Source: Krasilnikovozyma curviuscula
Taxonomy: Eukaryota; Basidiomycota; Tremellomycetes; Cystofilobasidiales; Mrakiaceae
Assembly (NCBI GenBank): GCA_014825775.1
Contig: MVAQ01000071.1
Span: 24,609-88,608 of the forward strand
Direction of reading: 5' to 3'
Length of the DNA: 64,000 nucleotides
Shown here piece after piece: positions 33,801-45,832 of this stretch. A program made the position numbers and the translations under genes. Each line of letters starts with the position of its first letter. Within the stretch, counting starts at the first letter, position 1. Below the pieces are notes generated by a model. It saw only the letters and a program-made list of their open reading frames with translations, ran no database searches and was not told the origin of the DNA.

Positions 33801-36800
33801 TCCTTCTTGTATCTTTGCTGTAATGTGCTATGTCGCTGATTATTCGTAAACTGTGCAGGGGTCTCATCGCGTGCCACAGCTATGGCAGAGCTGGAATGCG
33901 TGTCTCATTCCCAGTTCGGCAAATGTTGAGACTTTTCAGTGATTCAATAAGCCGAAATATCGAGAGACTATCGTATGCTTATCGACTCCAAACTAGGAAA
34001 TTGGTCAGTCACTTTCATGGAGATCAAAACCTGGTTGCCCATAGATTGACAATGGTGTGCATCTCATTTGATCTAGATCTCAACTATTCCAAGTGACAGT
34101 CACCCCACTGGATACATTGTTTCAAATGCAGAAGACTTGCTGGGGTTGTTTGACAGCGACTACGGTGTATTGGTCATTGGCGAAGGAGCCAAGATCTTGG
34201 GTCCGGTTGAGCACGGACAAGAAGTCCTGATTGTACGTCAGATTCTAGCCACTATTGCGACTATCAGCATTTAGGTTACGATGCCTAATCTCCTTCCACT
34301 GAACCTCGTCTTATCTCTCAGATTGCGGAATACCTGCGCCAGCAAAAGTTCACAACCCTCCAGTGCTCTCAGTCAATCGCTGCCGACTTCCCAGAGCTCA
34401 GAGGCAAACTTGTCGCGTTCGGAAACACCACTGCAGGTATGCTTTACGTACCGCTCAGTCCCGAAGCCAAGGATTTCGTCTGTTTTCTTCGCCTGGGTCA
34501 AGTCAAAGAAGTTAAATGGGCAGGCAAGCCTTACAAGTCCGAAGAAGCCAAAGCATCCGCTCACCTAGAGCCAAGAGCATCCTTTGCTGCCTGGACAGAG
34601 TTTGTGACTGGTCGATGCCGAGCATGGACGGACGAGCAGATGGATACAGCCGGAGTCCTCGCGCTAGTTTATGGTAAATTCATCGAAGTTTGGAGAGCAA
34701 AGGAGAACGCTTTGAAGAACAACCAGCGTGCCCAGCTTATCTTGGCTAACGCTTCCCACGAAGGTGAGCCACATCTTCCTATCCTCGATCGATCACTTTG
34801 GGTATCCGCTGAATTATTCTCGTCTATCTCAGTGCGTACACCTCTCAATCACATTATCAATTACCTCGAGCTGGCGCTCGAAACAAGCCTCGATGATGAG
34901 ACTAGGGAAAACTTGAGCAAGTCTCACATAGCATCAAAGAGCTTGTTGTTCACCATCAACGATCTACTCCACCTCACTCGAATTGAAACTGGAGCCGACA
35001 AAGAAACTTCGTTCAACCTCCCGTTCAACCTTAGATCTTCAGTTGACGAAGCTCTTTCAAATTACCTTCAAGAAGCTAAGCGACGTGGCATTCGATTCTA
35101 TGTTGACATTCACCCTGAACTACCAGACCTCTTTATTGGAGACCACAGGAAAGTTTGCACAATCATATCAAACTTGGTAGCGAACGCCCGTAAGTGTTTG
35201 TGCTCTCAGTCAGATCTTCTAGATATTGCCGGTTGCTAATTCTTCATATCTCGCTTTGACAGTTCAACACACTGTGGATGGCTTTATTTCAGTCACCCTC
35301 AAACGATACGAAGAAATTGATGACTCCTCTTCCGTAGCATCTGCGCTGATGTCTACAACCGTGCTTCCTTTACAGATTGAAGTGCTCGACGTAAGTTATA
35401 CTCTTTTTACGCCCTTCGTCCTACTGTGCTCTGATTACGGTTGTCCACTGCTCCCTTTCCCTCTATAGACCGGAACAGGAATGCCTAAAAAGAAACTAGA
35501 GACCATCTTCGCTATGTTCGAATCTGTTGAACGATCAGGTGAACCGCCAGACTCTACAGGTGGCATTGGACTTGGCCTTGCCGTCGTCAGTCGTATTGTA
35601 GAGAGACTGAATGGCAGCTTACGAGCTGACTCGGAGGTAGATCATGGCACCAAATTCACTATTCTGTTGCCATTGTCGCTTCCCGTCCAAGAAGACAGAA
35701 GCAGTGGCGCTGCCTCATCATCCTCTCTCCAACGAAGCAACAGTTTCGGCTCCTCTCGCAGTGAGTTGGAGGGCGTTGTTGATGCACTGAGCTCCTCGCA
35801 CATGTCCAGTCACTCCCTCCATCAGGACTTGAATGTGATGCCGGTTACTTCCACAACAACAGGTGGTAGTGCGTCTGGCACTAGACAGGTAGCTTCCCAA
35901 GCAGCCTCCCCCATGACCGCACCTACTGATGCCCCTGCCAGCAACAACAACACCAACTTCAAACCAGCTGAAAGATTACAGCCTCGTGCTGGTCCAAGCA
36001 ACGGCACCTTTGACGTGGCTGATTCTCGCCACCCGCTTCATTCCATCAAAGTACCTGAAACGTTTTTGGACAATCTAGGGCAACCATCCTCTGTAACAAC
36101 TCCAGGAATTCTTGGTCGCTCCAACAACAAAAATTCAGCTAGCGCTTCAGAATCCGCTGAGAAATTCTCCAGCCTAGGTGAATCTGGTCCAGGGTCTGGT
36201 CTTCGTTCAGGCTCTGGTCCTGTTGGTTCTGGTTCTGGTGGGCTCAGTTCTGTGAGAGCAGGGCGCCCAAAGAGGGGAGCAGCGGAGCCGACATATCCTA
36301 TGGGGGGAGACCTGCCGTCTGCGCGGAGAGCTACCGCCAATAAGGAGAAAACCGTCTTCAAGTATCGAGCCATCATCGTTGACGACGATGATATCAATCG
36401 ACGTATCTTGTAAGTATATCAAATCTTAAATAGCGTTGTCATTCTTTTTCTCATTGATTTTCTCCATCAGATCCAAACGGTTGGAAAAAGCTGGTCACGA
36501 ATCGACTCTTACCAAGAATGGGCAGCAGAGTGTTGATCTCGTCAAACAGGACAGAGATTGGGATGTGATCCTTATGGACCTCAACATGCCAATTCTAGAC
36601 GGCTGGGGTGCTACAGAGAAGATTAGAAAGGTTGAGAGGAAGAAAGCGAAAGCTGGAGTCGCAGAAGTACGAGATTCGATCCGCTTGAACAAGCGAATCC
36701 CACTTTTGGCTGTCTCTGCATCCTGCTTTGAGACAGATCGAGAGCGTATGATCGAAGCTGGTTTTGATGGGTGGATTCTTAAGCCAATCGACAACAATAG

Positions 36801-37192
36801 GCTGCAGGCGCTGTTGTCTGCCATCTTTGAGCCTTCAGTTAGAGCCCAGAACACTTACTCCCCAGGCTATAATTGGGAACGTGGAGGTTTCTTTTTCGGT
36901 GAGCTCCATCCCTACTGGTTCTTCTTCGCCGTGCTGATCTTTTACCTCGTATTGTCCTTATTTTTGACCGATTTCTTCCGCCGCAATTTGCGCCTCAGAG
37001 GAAACACCTTCACTCCCACCACATGACCCCAACGCCAGCGCCTCCTCTTCTTCTGCTAGTACCTCTTCGTTCCCTGGGCATACTACCGCTACCAAATCAT
37101 CGGGAAATAAATCCAAATTAGAGCCTCCAGCAACATCAGTACCTGCAACGGATGCCACCCCACAGGCATCGGCACCAGAGGTCACTGGCTGA
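30832..37192 (+). CDS. Fungal phytochrome, red-light-sensing hybrid histidine kinase
   Basis: Fungal phytochromes bind biliverdin and signal by phosphotransfer, controlling growth and development in light. About 15 exons code roughly 1,700-1,800 residues. A ~310-residue Ser-rich N-terminal region precedes LLKCEDEPIHVPGAIQGFGV; its Cys is the expected biliverdin-attachment residue. The PAS domain (QVSENATEILGLSPNYL) is followed by a Gly/Ser-rich linker of ~190 residues. The GAF domain carries PAGDIPAQAREMY (the DIP motif) and LWGLIACHSYG. The PHY domain contains the tongue, with WAGKP and PRASFAAWTE (PRxSF). The kinase has an H box ANASHEVRTPLNHIINYLE, N box IISNLVANA, G1 DTGTGM and G2 GGIGLGLAV. 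A second low-complexity linker leads to a receiver domain (IIVDDDDINRRIL, phospho-Asp in VILMDLNMP, Lys in GWILKPID). It ends in a Ser/Pro tail. Confidence 0.96.
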
Positions 37193-37507
37193 ACAGATCA
37201 CGCAACGCCCTTCTTTTGACCTTTAGCTCTTTATATTTTTATTTTATTTTCTTACACGCTTTATGTGATCGTACCTAGTAGAGAGCTTATCATGACAGCG
37301 GTGTAAAAGTATCAGTTCTAGCAGTCTTTGTAACTCTGTATCTCTCTCTGTTTCCATAGTCTTCTCTGAGATCTTGGGCCTTTACTCTATATTAGGTTAC
37401 AGCTATGGTTTATTGTTTTCCAACAAAATGCTCTCAAGCAGAATCAAAACAAAGGAAAGTCAAAATTCTTCTCTTTGACCGCCACTGCAACACTCAAAGA
37501 TACAAAA
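37193..37507. other. Phytochrome 3' flank and METTL18 promoter
   Basis: AT-rich with T-rich runs at about 37230-37255, suited to a 3' untranslated region and polyadenylation. No gene is seen. Confidence 0.45.
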
Positions 37508-38908
37508 ATGTTTAAATTCTCATTTAGCTTCGAGGTTAGTGGTAATCTTCAAAACTGTGTTTGGAATTATTGGTCTGATCTTCGTCATAATGGATGCAGG
37601 AGGCTGAAGGTGAAGATACTGGAATTTCGAATGTCTCTGCGACTCCCAAGCCTACAGAACCAGGAAACGAAGAGCAAATACCCTCAGTCGCCTTCCAGCA
37701 GGTACCCCTGGAGACTCTTGTAGGTTATCGTTGATTTGGAATCAAATCGAATGGTGACTTAACTCTATTTCTTCTGCAGCTCGCTTCGTTACCTGCCAAC
37801 CTCTCGTATTCAAGCCTGAACCTTGGCCCACTGCATAGGCCACTTCTACGAAGGGACTTGTTTGATGCTAGGTTTCAGCTGATGTCCGATGAGGATTCTG
37901 ATGCGAAGAACGGCGAAGTTTGGGGCCCTGAGACGGATTTGGTGAAAGGTGTTTACGAAGGCGGGCTCAAGACGTGGGAATGCTCCCTAGACTTGGTTGA
38001 TGTCCTGTCAAAGGATTTCAAAATAATCAGTTCGGAAGAAGGAAATGAAGCTTGGCACTTTGTGGAAGGAAAGAAGATCATGGAGGTGAGTAGAATGAAA
38101 CGGAGAGCTCACCGAGTCCCCAGTTTCATTGCCATTGTATTCTGGTTTTAGGTTGGATGCGGAACAGCTGTTCCCTCACTTTACTTGTTATCTACGCTAC
38201 TGTCGAAGAAAAATCTGAATTCCGACAAGCCACCACCTACTGTTTTCAATCTGATGGATTACAACGCGCTTGTACTACAACTGGTGGGTTTTCGGTTCTT
38301 CTTCACAACAATATACGTTTCATTTACAGTTTCTTCTTCTTCTGAATGTGTGACTTAAGGTAACTCTCCCAAATATCCTCCTTACTTGGTGGTCTAGTCT
38401 TTATTCTCCTAAAAGCTCATCGTCGACAGCGCCTTTTGATCCAACTCAACATCGAGGCGTACTCAACGCGGAAGAGTCAGATGATGAAGAACCTGATGGG
38501 CACACACTCTCCATCACACCTTCTCTGCTGGAGCGCTTCAAGTGTGACCTTGAATCACGCAATATCACCATTAACTTCTTCGAAGGAGGTTGGAACCACT
38601 GGGAACCGACCCTGACCGGAGGCTATCAAGATCTTATCTTGACTTCTGAAACAATCTACCAATCAACATCTCTCTCCTCGCTTCTAAACCTTCTCAAACA
38701 GTGTTCTCGGCCCTCGAACTCCGCAGTGTCGGAATCCACGAAGGTCTTGGTCGGGGCCAAAGTGCTTTACTTTGGTTTGGAGGGTGGTGGTGTAGCAGAG
38801 TTCGAACGTCAAGTATCTGAAAGTAACGGATGGTCAGAAGTCGTTTGGCAGTCGGAAGTCGGTGTGAAACGAAGAGTTCTTGCAGTGGGGTGGGGAGAAA
38901 AGTCGTAA
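37508..38908 (+). CDS. HPM1: Protein-histidine N-methyltransferase, METTL18/HPM1 type
   Basis: Hpm1 in yeast and METTL18 in animals methylate a histidine in ribosomal protein uL3 (RPL3). Exons 37508-37534, 37600-37719, 37780-38085, 38152-38283 and 38360-38908 code 377 residues. The N terminus MFKFSFSFE is typical. RRDLFDARFQLM and SDLVKGVYEGGLKTWECSLD-type sequence (here TDLVKGVYEGGLKTWECSLD) precede motif I of the SAM-binding fold, KIMEVGCGTAVPSLYLLSTL. VFNLMDYNALVLQLVTLPN and DLILTSETIYQ are the later fold motifs, with SETIY in the usual acceptor-loop position. The METTL21/EEF1AKMT3 group is related, but the TWECS and VGCGTAVPS blocks fit METTL18. The first exon codes nine residues. The gene converges on TOK1 with 150 bases between. 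Confidence 0.9.
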
Positions 38909-39058
38909 TTCATATCTTGTATGATCCTATTTTACACCGCTAAGTCAAACAACATGAGTTTACGTATGAGCCTCTATATTCGTTTACTGCATGTGAAGTT
39001 GTAAGCTCTGATTTGTTTTGATTTTTACAAACGAACACCCAATTAAATCGTACAACCT

Positions 39059-42000
39059 TTAGACATCATTTTGCCAACGCTTGGGAACTACTCGACTCGC
39101 TTCTACATCATAGGACCTCTGTCTTGATAGAGGATTCTCGATCGTTGAGACAAGATCAGGTTCAGAAGAAAACCCATGCAGCGCCACTCCACCGGACTTA
39201 TTGAATAGCCCTTGTTCTGCCCAACGGTCAGCTGCTGAATGACGAGCGAATGAGAACGACGCGCTGGTAGTGCTAGTCAGTCCAGTGCTCATGGCTGCGG
39301 AGGATGGTGTCACGGGGGCCGTGGATCCATAGGGAGATAGAGGATAGAGGAGTGAGTCTGTAGTCACTGAAAATCCTCTTCGAGGACGAGTTCTTTGAGA
39401 GGTGATAGATGTAGGAGAAGCCAGAGCCATGAGAGCGTCTCTTTCCAATGAACGTGAGGCGTTGACTTTGATGGACTCTTCTGCTAAAGCCATCAGTTCC
39501 TTCAGTGATTCTACAGAGAAGGAAGTTTAGAGACAATCACAAGAGGAAAGAGAGAGAGCAAACAAAAGGAACTAACTCTCGTAGCTGAGTAGCATGAGAT
39601 CACGCCTAGCCTCCTCGTCGTTCAACATCTCGTCTTTCTGAAGAGCGCTCATACTCTGGCCAGCAGTGACTTCATCTACAAATTGTGTCAGGCTATCTGG
39701 GGCAGCCATCTGAGGGCCACTTTTAGGTGCCATGAAGTAACGCAGATGCGAGTGGAACGTCTTGGCACTCTCTATGATCTGTTTTAGAGAGAATGAAGAC
39801 CATTCTTCAGCAACGGCCCGATTGAGATGTGTCAGAAAGCAACTTACCTTCAACGGTAACTCGTCAGGATCAGGAAGGGATGTATGGTGCATACTGAGTT
39901 TTCTCAGCCGAGGCTTCTCCTCTGAAGTATCAGTTGAAGGTGTAGCAGACCACTGCGAGGCAGAAGCGATGCTCTGGGTACGGTATGCCTTGACAGCCCT
40001 AGGGGCCAAACGACGAGATTTCAGCTCTATGTGTCAGTAGAGGGCATTAGTAAGGAGGAATTACTTTTGAGCTCCTTTGTTTCGAAGCATTTGTTGATAG
40101 TGAACTTTATAGAATTCTGCCAGGACGGAAAGTAAGATAGTCATGGCAGCAACGCCCATGATCGCCCACACGATGAAAAATGCTCTTCCACCAGGAGTTT
40201 TAGGAAGATAATCGCCGTAACTTGAAAGGTAAACCAGGTCATTGTCAGTGCGAGTGCCGATCAGGGTGAATCATCCAAAACTTACCCAACCGTTGAGAAA
40301 GCTACGTAACAAAAATACATCCCTTCCCAGAAGCTCCAAGACTCCGTTCTTGAGAATACGGCGGCGCCAACCTAAAACAATAGACCAGCGTCAGCGCCCA
40401 GGGAGAACTCCTTCTGCGAGTGGAATAGAGCTCACCATCCAGAAAGCAAAGAACAGCGTTGTCGCACCAGCAATCTTGACTAATCCTTCTCTTTTCTCTT
40501 CCTCCTTCAGCTTCTCCTGAAACTCCCGATACGTTTCCTCATGACTCAAACTCTGCGCTGTCAGCATTTTCTCCAATTGAAGTGCGTTCTGTAGGACCTG
40601 ATGTTCCGCATTCGGCGTCAATGCAGCGGAAGCAGACCCAGATTCTTCTTCTCGAAGAACACGTTTTCGATCGAGCTCATTCTGCACGCTCTGCATGTCG
40701 TCTTTCGTCAACGCCCGCACGTTGAGCTGCATCTTGGTGCCATGTCGTGCGCCTCGATGCGACTGGACGTAAGCCGGGAGTCCCAGAGCGAGCAGCTGAC
40801 GCTCGATTGCAGCCTTTTTCTCCCGTTCTTCTTGGCGTTGGAGCTTGCGCTCGCGGTGTTTCGCTTGGAGGGTGTAACGTCGTTTTCGGTAGGCTGCTTC
40901 CCACGACTCAACAAGGGTTGCTTGGGCAGTTCCGACGGCGACAGCTGTGACGATCGAATAAATTAGATAGATCAGTATTGTGAAAGCGGGTGAATTAAGG
41001 GAGAGGAAGAGAGGGCCTACCAAGATTTATGATACCAAACGACTCAAAAAAGAAAAAGAAAATTCTAGCTCCCACAGAGATAGGCACGATGTCACCAAAC
41101 CCAATCGTTTCGATGGTGCAAATGGTGTAGTAGAGCCCATCCTGGAAGCTTAGATTAGGGATGATGAGAGTGAAGACGAGTGAACCGAGCTGTGACAAGA
41201 GATCGCACGGGAACTGTCAGATCTCTTTGACCAAAAAGGAAAGTAATAACATTGAAACAGTGTAGAAATATAAATAATGCTTACAGCGATGTAAGCAAGG
41301 AGAATCATTACGATGATGACCAGGTTTCTTTGCTTAGGCGTGAGTCCTGAGCCAGATTTCCCAAAGTTTGGGCTGTGAACCAGATGGTACGTGAGAGTTG
41401 GTACGAGTATCATGAATCAAGCGTATAAGAAAGATTGAAAGACTAACGTTTTGTACCAATCAATCAATAGAGTCGCCGTCGTGAACAGACTGACACACGT
41501 CGAACAGACCGTCATCCAATATGCCTCAGAGAAAATGAAGCCGTCGTTGTTCTGCCAAGTCTTAACGCCAAAAACTATCAATGAAACCTAAAAAAAAAAA
41601 GAAATAAACTTTATAAGCTCATAGTGGAATGGCGATGGGAAGATATGGGGACGGACGATGTTGATCAAATCGTGAATGACCAAGAAGTTTATTGCAACCT
41701 TCGTCGAGCCTTTCACTTTCCTCTCCAGAAATCTCTGGAAGGCAAAAACCATCAGAGTCAGTCGAAAACCTCAACATTGACGAGTAGGAGCGGAGAGAGT
41801 GAAAAGGAGGTTCACCAAAATCAAGCACACGTTAGCAACTACAGCAGAGAAGATTGAGATGCCCAGTCCTACTTCGAGGATGACGGGGTTCGGGCGGTAG
41901 ACGGTTGCTGTACTTGGGTCGGCATACGACTGATTCAGGGTCGAAAAATAGGAAAAGGAAAAAAAATTGATCAGAAAAAGAGAGACTGAGAGATGAGGAG

Positions 42001-43049
42001 GAAAGGGGGACGGACAGCTTTTTCGGCATACCAGTGTTCGGTCAGACTGTTTCCCAAACAAAAAGAGATAGAACAAAGATTCGCAAGTCATTAGTGAGAC
42101 CTGACGCAGGACACAAAAAGGCGGGATGAACGAACCCTGGAATCTCAAGCAAGATCGAAAACGGTACAACCAATCCACTCAAAATCGGCAGCCAGCGATA
42201 CTCAACCTCAACCTGTTCCTCTGAGAATCTACAGTCCTTCCCCCAAATACGCTGGAACAAGGCTTTCGCGAAGCTAGGGTGGGACACGTCGTGTCGATGG
42301 AGCCAGGCTTTCCTCACTGTGGCCCAGGTGATCGGGTCGCGGTTCGCACAAGCCGGACAGGTGTGCCTCGGAGGTTTTTGATGGGCACGGCGCTTGTTTT
42401 GGGAGTGTGTGCGGTGTCTGTGTAGAGTGGAGGAGACTTAAGGTTAGCCTGCGCGCTTCCAAAATGTCAAAGAGAAGAGAATAGGAGTGAGAGGAGGGGG
42501 GAAGTAGATGATCAGAAACACATACTGTTGTAAATTAGGATGCCATTTCAATTTCCCCACGCCCGTGAACTTCTTCTCATGAATATGGTGATAGTGAGTC
42601 TTTTTCGACCCATCCATAGCATTTTCACCCTTTGTCGCGAGACCGCTGTTGGCCGTGGATAGAATTCCTAGCTGTTTCTCAACAGAAGAAGATTCCTGCG
42701 TGTGGTGGAACGAAACGGGTGAGTCTGTGCGGGGCATCAGACGGGTGAAAGGTGATGTCGAACGTGTTAGATGCGGTTGCGTCCTTGGTGAAAGTTCTTC
42801 ACCTTCCCGCTCTTCTTCCTCGTCCTGATCATTTTCTCCATTGGAATCATCATCGAGCTCCTCCTCCTCTCCATCGTCGAACTCATCCTCCTCCCTCCCT
42901 TCGTCTCCCCTTGCGTCGTCCTCCGTATCCGACCCTCCATGACCTCTTTCCTCCTCCTCTTCCTCCTCCTCATCATCGTCATAGTGGCTAGTCCTGCTGA
43001 TGCTCTCCATGGAGTTCAGTAAAAACGGAAGCGCGACAGGGACGGCCAT
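39059..43049 (-). CDS. TOK1: Outward-rectifying two-pore-domain potassium channel, TOK1 type
   Basis: TOK channels are plasma-membrane K+ channels found in fungi, with eight membrane helices and two pore loops in one chain. The start is at 43049 (MAVPVALPFL) or at an in-frame Met about 13 residues on (MESISRTSHYDDDEEEE); a long acidic cytosolic N terminus follows. Next come a CPAC pair (HTCPACANRD) and membrane segments such as RWLPILSGLVVPFSILLEI, PVILEVGLGISIFSAVVANV and WMTVCSTCVSLFTTATLLID. Pore 1 has the filter ETIGFGD (YYTICTIETIGFGDIVPI). A long charged loop (KRRYTLQAKHRERKLQRQEE) then separates it from pore 2, FCYVAFSTVGYGDYLP, whose filter is split by an intron. A ~300-residue Ser-rich cytosolic tail ends at 39059. 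Many introns interrupt the gene. Confidence 0.93.
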
Positions 43050-43800
43050 TGCTTATCTTGTGGATGGGTTAGCTGATAAGGTGGTGCTGAATAGGTTTTT
43101 GGACTGCTGGGGTCTGGCCTAGGTGGGAGATTGGTCAGGTAGTAGAGGGATGTAGTAGGTAATGTGTAAGAAGGAGCGATAATGAGTTGTTTACGTAGGA
43201 GGTATGTAGGGAGCGAAAGGACAGGTAAACTCACCGTCTCAACCAACAAAAAATGCTTCTATCCAGACTTGTCAAAGCACAACAGTGATTCTTCTCTTGA
43301 AGAGATGGATGCTAGATAAGCATCTTCGTTGCTAGAAAAACGAGATAGCAGGGCTTGGAGCTAATAACTTTTCAGCAAGAAGAGTGTATATGGGCGTTCG
43401 GGCGATCAGAAGAGCTGCAAAATCCAGACCTCGTGTCTAGCAGTGGGGTCGGTGATGATTTTTGGTGGGATGGATATTAGTCCTTTACATTCAGGTTGAA
43501 AATAGGAAGATAGAGAATAGAGGACAAACTTGAAAGATGAGGGTTTGGTAGCCAATTTTTGAAGTCCTTGGACCGACGAGAGAAGAAGGCTATCTGTGAT
43601 CCAAGCAGGCAAGCATAGCGATGTATCCAGAATAGCGCCCAGGGATTGAAATCCAGATTCTTCATCGAAGTTCAGTGCTGTTACTTTGGTCTAGGTGATA
43701 GTTAGGAAGGAAGAAACAGGGGAGCAAATTTCGAGGGGTATTTGGGTTGCGCTGATTTGGCTTCGTTTTAGACGAGGAAAACTCGAGAAGTCAGTACTCT
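43050..43800. other. TOK1 upstream region
   Basis: About 750 bases with no convincing gene. Two overlapping minus frames at 43406-43665 are open but match nothing and lack clear starts; they may belong to the TOK1 leader. Confidence 0.4.
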
Positions 43801-44127
43801 TCAAGACTCGCATTCAGAACCGACGTGGAATATGCTGGAGTTGAGGGTTGGGTTGGAAGTCTTGAACTCATTTCTTGCAATGAACTTAATGAAACACCGC
43901 GACGTTTCATCTGTCAAAACCATCTTTGCGAGCTCGAGGACAGACAGGAACAGAGCTGACATAGACTCGCCTATATTATCATATGGCAACTGTACTTCTT
44001 CTAGGCCTCTGAACATCATATCCTCGGTTTGTGTCGTGGGCTGTCGGTGAGGACAACCTTTACAGCCTCTTTCGTACTTGAATACTGATGCAGCTGGCTT
44101 CGTTTTGAAAACAGACGGGGTTTCCAT
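43801..44127 (-). CDS. Hypothetical 108-residue protein
   Basis: A single uninterrupted frame from ATG 44125-44127 (METPSVFKTKPAASVFKYE) to the stop at 43801. It holds a CxxC pair (GCKGCPHRQ), a helix-like middle (ESMSALFLSVLELAKMVL) and CFIKFIARNEF. A TATATA sequence lies about 13-20 bases upstream of the ATG, too close for a normal promoter of that start. I recognise no family. Intronless genes are rare in this window, which lowers confidence; it could be part of a larger unseen gene or chance. Confidence 0.3.
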   Translation of the reverse strand: METPSVFKTKPAASVFKYERGCKGCPHRQPTTQTEDMMFRGLEEVQLPYDNIGESMSALFLSVLELAKMVLTDETSRCFIKFIARNEFKTSNPTLNSSIFHVGSECES

Positions 44128-44767
44128 TGTGATGCTAAGTATATATGGTGATTGTAGCTGAATAGAGAGCTGGCAACTGTGATGATTACAGATGAGAATA
44201 TTGGAAGTTGAGAACTTAGAAAGTAGCTGGCTAATGTCGCTCACATACCAACATGAAACACGACTCGGCCCGGGAACGAATTAACTGCTACAGCTGTAGG
44301 AGATTGACCTGTGTACTTAAGATAGAAATAAGTTGCGCTCGGCTCCAGCGTCTGTGTGTGTTGTGAGTGGCCGCCTTTGTTTTGACACTGCCTACCCGAA
44401 GCACATCCCCTGCTTCTGTCGTACTACACATTTTACAGGCACATAGAAGATGAATCCACGTCTAAGGGGTACAGTCACGCTCAAAAGACCCAACCATAAT
44501 ATGTATTTATCACCACCAGAAAGTATGTACCCCGGCTTTGCACACGACTCCAAAAAGAAGAATTGCTACAGTCCAAAATGATCGTCATTACCCATCCTAT
44601 CCTACAGCCTATATACTATAACCCGTCCACACTGAGGGGAAAGAATTGGAGAGGTTAGCCCCAGGGCACTAGCGCGACGTCACGACAGTATGGCGCGACT
44701 TACCGACCTTCTTTATCCAATCGTCCTACCTCCTTCACCTCTTCTAGAATGAGGTGGGATTTGGGAA
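44128..44767. other. Intergenic, no gene seen
   Basis: This stretch lies between two weak hypothetical genes. I see no motif, repeat or RNA structure that I can support. Confidence 0.4.
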
Positions 44768-45427
44768 TCAGGGTGACAGTGCTGGTAGACTATCAGTCGA
44801 TGTCCTCACGGGCGAGCCCAACATCGAAGTACTAGGAGAGGGTACCTCAGCGGCGGGTGCTGCGACCGTCGAGGGGCCGGACTGTGAGGAAGATGAGAAG
44901 GACCTGATGAAGGCATATCTCGAAGGTGGACTCGTCGACAGAGGCTGGGGCTGTGAAGCGGCCGGCTGGTGCTGCTGTTTCTTGAACTGTAAGGGGTCAC
45001 GAGCGGACGACAATTCGCCGGGAATAAACATGGAATTTGAAACCGTGCCAACATGACCAGGAGTTCGTCAGAGTCATTTTCACTCCCCCAATGAATAGAA
45101 GGAAGGGGACTTACAAGAGATTCTAGGTCGCTGAGAATACCTGCATGGGAGGAGGATGAGATTGAGAGGAGCATTGAGTTTGATTCTATACTGTTTGGTT
45201 TCTTCTGGATTGAGGATCGAGGTGCGGAGTCCACTCTGGTTCTGGCTCTCTATGAGATCTGTTGAAGTTTGGGATAAGGGATGGGGGCTGGGAGCTGAAT
45301 CAGAAAGAGAGAGAGGTGACTGGTGGTTGAGTTGCAACTTCTGGAAGAAATTAGGACAAAGAGCGTGGGAAGGAAGACAGACGGAGAAACTTCTTAGTTC
45401 GCGAATCAACGGGGTGGGATTTTGCAA
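44768..45427 (-). CDS. Weakly supported spliced gene of unknown function
   Basis: The last exon, 44986-44768, has a good acceptor (ccccttacag) and reads FKKQQHQPAASQPQPLSTSP to LPALSP, a Ser/Pro-rich end. The preceding exon reads GILSDLESL with a GTAAGT donor and a pyrimidine-rich acceptor (ctcccatgcag); the two join in phase 0. Farther upstream, a frame open to 45427 contains TDLIESQNQSGLRTSILNPE-type sequence, but I could not place its donor, so the 5' structure and start are unresolved. No family is recognised. Confidence 0.35.
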
Positions 45428-45747
45428 TTTCGACGTCTTTTTGTTTACCTTTGTTCCCTTTTGCTGGGTCCAAAACAGAGAAGGATGGAGTAGGGAAAAG
45501 ATGCAGGGAGATCAAGGAGGTGCTCGACTGGCTTAAATGACACAAAAATGTGTCTGCTCCGGAGCTCCTCTCGCCCATACGGAGGAGCGCAATCCAGAAG
45601 CTTCATTCAGTACCTCGCTAGATCCGTCAGAAAAAAACAAAATAGATACTGTGGAAATTTGATGACAGACGCTATTCCTGAGAATGTCGAAAAGAACTTC
45701 ATCGTAGGGAAAATAGTGATAATAAAAAAACAGGAAAAAAAAGTTTG
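45428..45747. other. Intergenic region downstream of tRNA-Tyr
   Basis: About 320 bases. On the minus strand an eight-T run directly follows the tRNA and can end Pol III transcription. No gene is seen. Confidence 0.4.
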
Positions 45748-45832
45748 TCTCCCCAACCGGAGTCGAGCCGGTGACCTGTGGATATATTGTTGCCATTACA
45801 GTCCATCGCTCTACCAACTGAGCTATGGAGAG
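45748..45832 (-). tRNA. tRNA-Tyr (anticodon GUA), second copy with identical intron
   Basis: The minus strand reads the same 85 bases as the tRNA at 26792-26876, intron included: CTCTCCA acceptor, GUA anticodon, CGGCTCGACTCCGG T arm. A poly-T terminator follows it. Flanking sequences differ from those of the first copy, so only the tRNA unit is shared. Confidence 0.95.
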
